A stretch of DNA of 64,000 nt from NCBI GenBank assembly GCA_024364735.1, contig JAGFNQ010002599.1, forward strand, positions 62,001 through 126,000, in the 5' to 3' direction. How positions within the stretch are numbered: the stretch's first letter is position 1; each line of letters opens with the position of its first letter. The DNA is from Boesenbergia rotunda (taxonomy: Eukaryota > Streptophyta > Magnoliopsida > Zingiberales > Zingiberaceae). Below the pieces are notes generated by a model. That model was not told the origin of the DNA. It did not search any database and worked only from the letters and a program-made list of their open reading frames with translations. Made by a program: the position numbers and the translations under genes. This document shows positions 55,792 to 64,000 of the stretch, piece by piece.

Positions 55792-56015
55792 CTGATAAGA
55801 TACAACATAGCAACATTGAAACTGATAAGATATAACATTGAAACTGGAAAGATACAATAACAATAACATCCTTTCTCCTTTACTACAATAACAATAAACC
55901 ACTGATAAGATAGAACATTGAAACTGGAAACTAAACTGTTCTTTCATTACATAAACCACTGATAAGATACATTAAAAAGTTAGAAAGTTCTTTCATTACA
56001 TAAATAGTTAGATGC

Positions 56016-56561
56016 TTACATCAACCACAGCAAAATCATCACAATCCAAGTAAATACAACTACAGTGATAACAAGTTTAAACTTCCTATTCAGTGAACAT
56101 ATTTCATCACTGAACTTCATAGTAACAGAGTTGTTCACATCCTCTAAAAGATCATTGCAATCACCTGCACTCTCATAACTATTAGATTTCTTCAAATCAC
56201 TAATCTTCATCTGTAATTTTTTGTTTTCCCTCTTTAGATCATTAATAATTATCTTAGCTCTCTCTGAAAATTCTGAGTCATGCCACAAGAAAAAGCCACA
56301 TCCCTTTTCCTGAATATCAAATATTATTAATAAAAAACCAATAATTATACAATTGATTTTGAAACAATTTTATAAATAAAGAAAATTCACTCTAAAATTT
56401 GGACATGAAAAAAATCGTCTTCCTGGATTAGTTTCTTTCCATGATGTCCAAAGAGGAGCTCTCAATCCACAATAACATAATATATGGGAGGTTTCACCTT
56501 GTTCATCATTCATGCGTCTTCGAATACCGAAAGAAGTTGCTGATGAAGAGTTGGCTGCCAT
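56016..56561 (-). CDS. GRF-type zinc-finger protein with coiled coil and C-terminal membrane segment, two exons
   Basis: Exon 1 is 56391-56561 and exon 2 is 56016-56309, joined in phase 0 at GTGAAT...TTCAG, giving 154 aa. The GRF zinc finger spans about residues 29-68: C29 and C31, WTSWKETNPGRRFF, C53 and C61, then FFLWHD. Residues 70-130 are Lys/Glu/Leu-rich with heptads (FSERAKIIINDLKRENKKLQ). The last 19 residues (LVITVVVFTWIVMILLWLM) form a tail anchor. Small GRF-coil-membrane proteins are multicopy in plants. Their function is poorly known, and some lie in or near transposons. Both exons are intact, so it may be expressed. Confidence 0.72.
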
Positions 56562-56670
56562 GAATAATTGATCTTTTATCCTACAATGTTTTTATATCAA
56601 AAGATTAGTGAACTGGTGCCTGATATTTGATCAAATTTTAGACACATCTAAGCTTGTTGTAAGTCCTATA

Positions 56671-57991
56671 TGTTGGATCGAGAAAACCGATAGAGGGGGG
56701 GTGAATATCGGAAATCGTTTTTCGGAAACACTTAGAGCAAGTACGCAGCAGAAATTAATTAAAACAATCTCTCACAGAGACACGGTCGATTTTACTTGGT
56801 TCGGAGCCTGGGTCGACTCCTACTCCAAGGCCCACGTCGTTGACCGTTTACTTTGGGCAATTCTATATGAGGCGCAAATAGTTTACAAAAGATTATTACA
56901 GAATTCAGTACAGTAAACTTAAATAGCTCTTTTACCGACGTCCGAGGTAGATCGACTTTTTCGGAGCAGCAGGACGTCGTCGGCTCGAGTTGGAAGGATT
57001 CCGGGGCGAAGCGCGAGAGCAGAAGAGCGTAGAAGCGTTGATTGGAAGTTGTTCTGAAGCTTGGGGTCGAGGGCCCTTTATATAGGGCCTGGGGGCCCCC
57101 CGGGACGTTGGGGGCGCCCCCCCACGTGGCAGTTGATCCGCACAATGCTCGGTCAACATCTGATCCCTTTACCTTCGGGATCAGTTTTGACCGGGGCGCC
57201 CGCATTGACCGGGTCAAAACTCCATCTTCTTGGCTTCGCGAGGGTGTGCTTCGGTAGCTGGCACTGGGGGCGCCCGGGACGCTGGGGGCGCCTGGGAGCA
57301 GCGGGGGCGCCCGCAGGTTATACTGTCGACGCGCGCTTCTTGTTTGTGTGTTTTGTGTTCACCTTGGGGGCGCCCGGGACACTCTGGGCGCCCTGGTCAG
57401 CTGTTACCTCACTCCTTTGAGGCTCTCTGAGCTGCAGACACTCGTTCCTTCGGTCCTGCATCCAGGGTTAGTCCAAAACACAACAAAACATTAAGTGGTT
57501 AGTTTATACAGCCTTAGCTGTCTTGGTTCTGACTTTGGGTCTCCAAAATGGAGCCCTAGGTCGAACCGACGCCTACTGTTCCCTCGACGGGGAACGCATC
57601 CTCACCTACTCCTCTCGGGAGAATTTATCTGATGCCAACCGTTCCTCTGGTTGGACTTTTTCCTGGTGGTCCTTTGCCAGGGCTTGGATGCCGAGCTGTC
57701 CTTCGCCCGGTGCCTAGCATTCCTTCGCTAGGGCTTTGCGACCTGGCATTCCCTCTCCAGTGCCTAGCAGTCCTTCGCTAGGGCTTTTACTCTGACATTC
57801 CTTCGCCAGTGCCTAGCAGTCCTTCGCTAGGGCTTTTACTCTGGCATTCCTTCGCCAGTGCCTAGCAGTCCTTCGCTAGGGATTTTCTTGCACACTAGAG
57901 TGACTTGTTAGAAAACAAGTAAGACTTAACTTTTGAACCCTGTTGCCATTATCAAAACACAGGTTTGACTTGGGTGCTTCCAGCACCAACA
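56671..57991 (-). mobile_element. 3' LTR of a SIRE-like Copia element (1321 bp)
   Basis: On minus it starts TGTTGGTGCTGGAAGCACCC at 57991 and ends TCTCGATCCAACA at 56671. ATATTCACCCCCC near the end links it to the LTRs at 702 and 1761. A TATA box (TATATAAA, + 57077-57084) lies just downstream of seven GGGCGCCC-type palindromes (57105-57395). AAAAAGGGAGAGAT on minus at 57992-58005 is the polypurine tract, so this is the 3' LTR and the element extends to the right. Confidence 0.82.
57690..57890. repeat. About 50-bp minisatellite within the LTR
   Basis: CCTAGCAGTCCTTCGCTAGG, GCTTTTACTCTGGCATTCC and TTCGCCAGTG follow each other three to four times with small changes. Confidence 0.8.
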
Positions 57992-58009
57992 ATCTCTCCC
58001 TTTTTGATT

Positions 58010-59480
58010 TATGACAACCCTAGTTCAAAAAGTTAAGTTTAATCAAACCATGAAAAAGTTAAATTTTGTTCCCTCCCCCTAGAGAGAATCTCCCCCTAGA
58101 TTTTTCAAAAATTCGTGGGGTTAAGAAAAACATTACTTAGAATGATTTTGTACTTTGAAAACTTAAGTTCAGGTACTTTGGAAATCTTTTAAGTTTAAAT
58201 GAGTTTAGAGTAAAAACAATTTGAAGCCTTAAGTTTAAAGTACTCAAAAAGTTTTGCAAACATTAATTTAAGTACTTAGTAAGAAAAGCTTAAGTACTTA
58301 GTAAAGTTTTGAACAGCTTTAAGTACTTAGAAAAATACTTCTTAAGTTTAAAGTACTCAAAAGTTTTGAAAACATTAAGTAAAAACTTTTAGTAAATTCT
58401 TTAGAAGCTTAAGTACTTTTAGAAATTATTTTCGAAAAGCTTAAGTACGAAAATTTTGAAAAAGCTTTTGAAAACTTTTTAAAAAACTTTAGTGAATTCT
58501 TGAGAAGCTTAATTATTTTTGAAAAGCTTAAGTAAAAAACTTAGAAAATTTTGAAAAAGAAAACTTAAGTACTTAGAAATTTTTGAAAAGCTTAGAAAAT
58601 TTTTAGAACTTGGTACTTTTTGAATAAAGGAGAGTTTTTGAAAAAAAATTTTGGGATAGAAAATTTTAAGAAAATTTTAACTAAACTCTCTCTTTTTCTA
58701 TCTCTCCCCCTTTGCCATATATCAAAAAACCGATAAATACAGCAGAAATTAAACTTCATCACTGAACTAAGTTTCATAAAAATATTTACATGATTTTGCT
58801 GTACTGAACCAATTCATGATAAGACTTGAACCAAAGCAGTTGATTTTTTCTTGTAGGGACCTGTCTAACCCAATTAGTTACTCACTAACTGTTATAAACA
58901 GTAGCTTTGGCTAGGGTTAGTCAAGTTAAGTGTTTCTGTTCAAGTTAGATTTTCTAAACTTGACACTTAACTTGATTGCTGTAAAAGTTGTATTTAGTGC
59001 CCCAATTACTGCAGATGCACTGACTTAAAGCATCTTGAATTAAGGCAAAGACCTAAGCATCTCAACCCTTTCTAGGTTATCAATCAAAAGTATCCTAAGG
59101 TGCTTGTGAGATGCTGGCTTCTAAATCTATAGGTGCATGCAGTTCTAGGGTTAGGGCCTAGGCTAAGTCCATTTGCGAAAAAGACCCTAGTTTGAAAGGG
59201 GGAAGTTTTGAAATAAAACTAAGTAAAAAAACTGATTTTGAAATTAAGTGAAACAGTTTTTCAAATTCTTTTAGAAACTGATTTGTAAATCAACTAAAGC
59301 AGAAAAAATTACAGGCAGAGTTATTCTATTCTACAGAACACAACCCTAACTGCTTAGATAGTCAAATGAAATAAGTACTTAATTCCACAGGTCAACAGAG
59401 AAAAACATAACAGTCATACAGGTCAAAACATAAGTCAACCCTACTAGGTAGGGGCAGTCAGATAGCTACTAGTACAATGC
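58010..59480 (-). other. Non-coding 3' region of the SIRE-like element
   Basis: No gene seen. From 58120 to 58620 the text is built from CTTAAGTACTTAG and AAAACTTTT fragments in irregular repetition. The remainder is unique-looking AT-rich DNA. Confidence 0.55.
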
Positions 59481-59488
59481 AATCAGAT

Positions 59489-60769
59489 CTAAGACGAGGG
59501 ACCGGGGTGCCATGAATCGAATCGTGCCATCATCTCGATGTATCGAGCATCAGCCACTTCTCGATCGGCCCTTCGAGCGTCCCTCTGCTCGATGTATCAA
59601 GCATCAGCCACTTCTCGGTCGGCCCTACGAGCGTCCATCTGCTCGATGTGATAGGCCTCGACCTCCTCTCGGAGACTCTGAACCTATGTCTCTAAATGTG
59701 TCACTCTCTCGTAGAGTGTCGGTGGAGCGGGCTCGTCGATGTGCGCTCGGGCTGCTGCTGCCAGATCCCCAACGTCGATCTCAACCTCCTCGTCTGAACC
59801 GATCGGAGCCCCGGCCTGCTGTCGTCTCCAACTCAGAACCCCGGTGGCCGATACCTCTAGACCCGCTAACAAAAAATTCCTAAATCCTATTTCGTCAAAG
59901 TCGGTCATAGCAGGTATTTCACCTACGGTTATGTCACGACTGTGGTGATGAAGGAAAGAGGTGATGATGTGGCAGAATGGAGTGCGCACTCGTCCCTGGG
60001 TCGTGACATTGGACGCATGTAGGATAGTATGAAACATGTGTAGGCCAATGTCTATGTCAAGGTGATGGACTAGGGCATACAAAAGGAAAGCATGAAAAGG
60101 TCGCATGGTACCGAGATCTCTAGTGGAGAGGGGTAAAATACAGCGGACCAGGACTCTGTACAGGGCATAGTCCTGTGCCTGAAGTTCAACGGCTTGGAAT
60201 CGTCTGTTCGCAGGGAGTCCTTCCCTATAGAAATAGGAGTGGATGGTGTCTAAGGTAATGTGAGAATAGGGAGGATCAAATGGAGGATTCCTAGGTGGAT
60301 AGCAGCAAAATGTGGACTGAGAGGGTCGCAGTCCAAGGAATCGGTTCAACAAAGTAGGGGTGATAGACAGAGGTATTCCTTGGACAGTAGTGTGAAACAT
60401 TAGATTATCTTGTCGAATTATATTATTGTAGAACTCTGCACATAAAGATTCATTAATGGTATGGGTGCAAAAGACAAGATTATCTAATTGATAGAAGTTG
60501 ATAACATTCATGGCTACGGGGCATGATTGGGTAAAGAAGTGCCTATTAAGATAGCTTGTTTTAATAGGCTTGTAAATGGTTTGTGCAAACTTGTTACATA
60601 ACTCTAGGGTAGGGAACCTAGGGTCAGGACTTGGTTCGGCACCGGGGTTGGCCGGGGTTGGTCGGTGTCTTCTAAGTTAAGGAAATTAAAAGAAGCATGA
60701 TGATATTGCAAAAAAAAAAATTAAAATGCAATAAAAGTGAAAATTATACCGGGCGGCTCGGGGAGGCAT
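59489..60769 (-). pseudogene. 'Putative plant transposon protein' gene, two exons, two nonsense changes
   Basis: Exon 1 (60750-60769) encodes MPPRAA plus two bases. A 78-bp intron (GTATAA...TTAG, 60672-60749) follows, then exon 2 from 60671. The restored codon is Arg and the frame continues RHRPTPANPG, FPTLELCNKFAQTIYKPIKT and MNVINFYQLDNLVF. Next come VQGIPLSITPTLLNRFLGLRP and the helical domain typical of this plant family. A TAG at 59684-59686 and a downstream TGA interrupt it. Beyond them the same frame has two 54-bp repeats (IEQ.DARRADREVADA) and ends DSWHPGPSS-stop at 59489. TATA box and leader lie upstream. It sits between pol and the 3' LTR of a SIRE-like element, where extra ORFs are known. 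Confidence 0.72.
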
Positions 60770-60864
60770 GGTTGAGGATGAAGACTTGCAAGATCTCCTT
60801 GGAGGGAAAGAAGTGAAGAAGGGAGTTGATTTTGGTGTGGGAAGAGAAGGGGAATTCGGGTGCC

Positions 60865-60871
60865 TTATATA
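60865..60871 (-). promoter_or_regulatory. TATA box of the transposon-protein gene
   Basis: The minus strand has CCTATATAAGGC about 96 bases before the ATG at 60769, followed by a pyrimidine-rich leader. It lies directly downstream of a GGGCGCCC array. Confidence 0.65.
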
Positions 60872-60884
60872 GGCACATCAACGG

Positions 60885-61115
60885 GGGCGCCCGGGATCTT
60901 CCGGGCGCCCCGGTCAGTGTTTTCTGCCAAAGGCAGTATTTTGACTGGTTGGGGGCGCCCTCAACAGGGTGTGTTTGCAGCTTTTGCTGCATTGAGAGAG
61001 ATGGGGGCGCCCGCGTAGTTGCGGGCGCCCTGGTCAAAAGCAAAGTCAGCTTTTTGCCTAGGGAGTAAGAAAAGGTGGGGTAGGGGCGCCCGAGGAGTCA
61101 CGGGCGCCCGGGACT
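60885..61115. repeat. GGGCGCCC palindrome array upstream of the TATA box
   Basis: Seven copies of GGGCGCCC, often extended by G or C, at about 60889, 60902, 60953, 61004, 61021, 61085 and 61101. The 10-50 bases between copies are unrelated. The same motif and arrangement occur in the LTR at 57105-57395. Confidence 0.85.
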
Positions 61116-61150
61116 GTAGCAATGAGACAAGTTTTGTGTCTTGTCATCGT

Positions 61151-61311
61151 TTGACCATGGTTTAATTGGTTTGACCATGGTTGACTGCTTTGATATGGTT
61201 TGACTATGTTGACCATAGTTTGACTATGTTGACTATGGTTTGACCAGGTTTACCTTTAGTTTGACCATGTTGACCATGGTTTGACTTGTGATCTTAACTA
61301 CATGATTGACT
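61151..61311. repeat. Cluster of 12 TTGACY motifs (W-box core)
   Basis: TTGACC or TTGACT occurs at about 61151, 61171, 61181, 61200, 61209, 61220, 61229, 61240, 61261, 61270, 61281 and 61306, embedded in GGTTTGACCATGGTTGAC-like text. TTGACY is the core of WRKY-factor sites. Confidence 0.8.
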
Positions 61312-61319
61312 CATAATAT

Positions 61320-61970
61320 AGGCATCAAAGAATTTCCAATTGAGTCTTAATCCTACTGTCTCACCCAAATCTAGGGTTTTCAATCACGTTAGCCTTATAG
61401 GTTTTGTGAGACAGGTTTTGATAATAAAATTATTTTGAAAAAGTTAGTTTATTTTGAAAGCTTTGCATTAATTTTGAAAAATAGTTAAGTTTATTTTGAA
61501 AGCTTTGCATTAATTTTGAAAAACAGTTAAGTTTATTTTGAAAGAGAAGGTTCGAATCTATACTTAACTGAAAGTTTGTGTTAGATTTGAATTTAACAAA
61601 AAGTAATTTGAATTTGAAATTCAAAAATTGGCTTCCAGGTCTTGGCGAGGCACTAGGCCTTCTTTGGCCGCAGCCTTATTGGATCATCAACCCTTTCCTT
61701 GACAAAGCCGTTTAATGAAATTTCATTTTTAAAATTAATTTTAAAATTTTGGATCGGTAGCTTCGGCTAGTTTCACCAGTCTAAAGAGACCAAGTGAACT
61801 TGATCTTATTAGAATTGGTTTCCCTAGCGTACTATCATCTCACCTCCACCCAATACTATGTTTTCAAGTTTCAGTTAAGTTTGTTCTGTCCTTATACTAA
61901 CCTAAGTCTAAGCATGGTAAATTGCATAAATTTAAATAAACAATCAATCAGGCAAATTGCAAGAATATAA
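61320..61970. other. AT-rich spacer
   Basis: No gene. A 53-bp unit (GTTTATTTTGAAAGCTTTGC with flanks) is repeated twice to three times at 61445-61545. Confidence 0.45.
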
Positions 61971-61972
61971 TT

Positions 61973-62270
61973 CTATTTAACAATAAAGATAGTTTTCAAT
62001 TTGGCTCCCCCTGGACTATAGCCACGATAATGATTAGGCAAGATGTGAATCTTGTCCTTGGGGATCCAATATTGATTTGATCCAGTTGGTTTGTTCAGGC
62101 ATAGTTTAGGTACCCATGCCTGAACTTTACTTCTGGACTGATTCAGTACAGCAAAATACGATCTTTGTCGGGATTTGGTTCTGTAGCCAAGTCCGGATTG
62201 ATTTAGAACGGACTTCTGTTTTCCAAGAATCATGTCAAGATTTTTGGAACCAGAAGTAAATCGTTCTAAG
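61973..62270 (-). pseudogene. Copia gag-protease linker fragment
   Basis: About 86-100 codons ending in a Lys-rich tail. VQAWVPKLCLNKPTGSNQYW and IPKDKIHIL resemble the WVPK...GP..WVPK linker between the zinc knuckle and protease of SIRE-type Copia polyproteins. Everything from protease to RNase H is absent between it and the transposon-protein gene. Confidence 0.5.
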
Positions 62271-62275
62271 GCCGC

Positions 62276-64000
62276 TTGATAACCACCATTTTTGTTGATT
62301 ATTTTAGGCTCTTAAATCCATGTTTGATCCATATTTTATATGCTTAAGTTTACAATTTTATTAGGTTTCATGTATTCCCTTCATTTTGGCTTTTAATTCT
62401 AATCTTTGTATATTTGGGATATTTTTGGCACTAAATTTGAATATCATTTTGTAGGCTTCAATTGATCATGGACCTAGATCAAATCGGGTCAGACTTGAGT
62501 CAGCATTGGATCCAGATCAAAAGGATCAAGCATCGGATTAATAGGAGCCGTTCATTCCAGAGAACGGCTAGATTTGAGCCATCGGTCAACTTCTGGTCGA
62601 TCCGAGTTCAAGATAGAGTCAATCATGACCATAGATTAAGATCTGAAAATTTCAACAAAATCAGAAGTCATCTGACCGTTGGATCGAGCTCAAGATGTTC
62701 TGGACCCTCCATTCAAAGATCAGCTAGATCTGGACCATCCGCCACTGATCTGATTAATCCGAGCTGGGGACAGGTAGATCAGAACCATTGTTTGGGATCT
62801 GTGAAGTTTGCTTCAGATTTGAAAAGATCTGACCGTTGGATGAAGCCAAATCGATCTCAGCCGTCCGTTGCTAATGGATTAAATATTGGGTTGGCTGAAC
62901 CAACTGAAGCTGGCTTGGCTGAGCTGTTTGACTGAACCAAGTGCTGATTGAACTCAGGGCTGAAGCTGACTGAACCAGGGCCGAATCTGAAATTGAACCC
63001 ATTTGCTGAAGCTGATTCAACCCAAGGCTGACCAAACCTAGCTGCTTGGCTTGACTGGACCAGAGCTGGAGCTTGGCTGGAACTGGACTGAGCTGGATGT
63101 ACTGGCTGAACCAAAAGGCTGAATCAAATTGGCTGATCGAACCGCTGAAGTTGGCTGGGCCAACTGAATCCACGCGCAGCCAAACAAAAGGGGCACACGC
63201 AGAGCTAGGGCACTTCATCGACTCCACACGCAGGCCAGCGGCGATCCTTCTCCTCCTTCTTTCTTCATCGTCGCCGCAAGGCTAGGGCAAGGGGGTTCCG
63301 AACCCTAGTCGGCCGGAGCTCCGATCAACCGAGACGAGGGGTTCTCGTCTCAACGATCCACGTCCACCTCTTCTCTTTCGGGGTTCGGAGAGAAGAGAGA
63401 AAAGGTTCTCTTTCGGGGTTCGGAGAGACGCCATCCATCTTCCTTCACCGCACGCCACCAGACGAAGCTAGGGCTTTGGGGGTTCCGAGCTCTAGTCGAC
63501 TCCATCCGCCTTCCTTCACAGTCTTTCTTCCATTCTCATCACCGGCGACCACAGCTAGGCTTTGGGGGTTTCGAGCTTCAGCCGAACGTAGCCGTCGCAG
63601 CCATCCTTCTCCACCGCAGCTTTCTCTTTCGGGGTTCGGAGAGAAAACGATCATCCATCCTTCACCCGAAGCCGGCGATCAAATTTCTACTGCATTTCTT
63701 GTTTCTGTTTTTCTTTACAGCAATTCGTCCAAGTTCTCACAGTTTTCCAATTCCAGTAGATTTCCAGCATCGCAGTTTTTTTTTCTTCGGCACAGTTCTC
63801 CTTCACTTCAACTCCAGCAACTTTTCAATTTCCGGCCAACAGATTTCATTCCGAGCCGCAGCCTCGTCTTCAGCAAATTCCTTCCGGCAGCCAGCAACAA
63901 TCCTCCACAGCAATTCAAATTCTTACAGTCTATCCAATTTCCAGAAGTTCTTCCTTTAATTGTTGTTGTTGCTTGACTTTAATTGTGTTTGAATGGCTGT
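62276..64000 (+). mobile_element. Probable LTR and leader of a further Gypsy-like element (partial)
   Basis: TGATAACCACCATTTTTGTT followed by TTTAGGCTCTTAAATCCATG resembles the start of Athila-like LTRs. The next kilobase is rich in GATC, CTGAACC and GGCTGA motifs (62860-63170), then a CT-rich leader-like region with three CTCTTTCGGGGTTCGGAGAGA copies (about 63377, 63407 and 63625). No protein is recognised and the end lies outside the window. It could also be the 5' region of a host gene. Confidence 0.35.

Noticed and set aside
63476..63976. 166-codon Ser/Phe-rich frame near the right edge
   Set aside because: CT-rich sequence opens several frames at once, and there is no recognisable domain. 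It could be a leader region.
1..64000. CRISPR arrays, bacterial operons or prophage
   Set aside because: Spliced genes, plant transposons and a miR156 site show plant nuclear DNA. No regular direct repeats with unique spacers are present.

Overview
This is a eukaryotic nuclear window from a flowering plant, almost certainly a monocot. It has spliced genes, long AT-rich intergenic DNA and nested plant-type LTR retrotransposons (Angela/Tork-like Copia, a SIRE-like Copia group, Tat-like and Tekay-like Gypsy), a plant L1 LINE with an RNase H tail, and a miR156-target-bearing SBP-box gene of the rice SPL14/IPA1 (Arabidopsis SPL9/15) type. A Zingiberales-like source is my guess only; nothing in the window proves it.

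Layout. 1-1706: left-truncated minus-strand Copia element (gag, PBS, 5' LTR). 1756-5808: solo LTR of a related Copia family, flanked by GAAAA duplications and interrupted by a solo Tekay-like LTR (2129-5079) flanked by AGCTA duplications. 5809-8750: intergenic DNA with cryptic repeats. 8756-13340: the only clear host regulatory gene, a three-exon SPL gene (8858-12945, 356 aa) with a perfect miR156 site; its last three expected residues are lost to a TAG codon. 13755-15363: two related foldback MITEs. 15484-34700: a decayed Tat-lineage Gypsy element (LTR, gag, protease, an 80-83 bp minisatellite, and an antisense spliced ORF), whose 3' LTR is split by a complete Angela-like Copia element (24250-34531, CTACC duplications). 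34701-38475: a short-LTR Copia element with a duplicated leader and an additional acidic-repeat ORF ahead of gag, interrupted by an L1 LINE (38476 to about 45 kb). 45144-45817: three copies of a tRNA-headed SINE-like repeat, two of them head to head. 45825-54986: a Tekay-like Gypsy element with 2.68 kb LTRs and a heavily deleted interior. 54987-56600: a captured receptor-kinase exon and a two-exon GRF zinc-finger membrane-protein gene. 56671-62270: a minus-strand SIRE-like Copia remnant with a 3' LTR, an independent TATA-driven spliced 'putative plant transposon protein' gene, and a gag-protease linker. 62276-64000: probable start of another LTR element.

How it fits together. The SPL gene is a transcription factor under miR156 control. 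Nearly everything else is transposon nested in transposon, and several insertion orders can be read from target duplications. The most unusual shared feature is that four retrotransposon families each carry their own iterated self-complementary motif (AGTCGACT, GGGCGCCC, GGCCGGCC, and probably CAATCGATTG), in several cases directly upstream of a TATA box. The second is an intact 271-codon ORF preceding a Copia gag, positioned immediately after a splice-acceptor-like sequence. Many frame breaks are one-base losses in homopolymers, so some apparent pseudogene lesions may be assembly errors.
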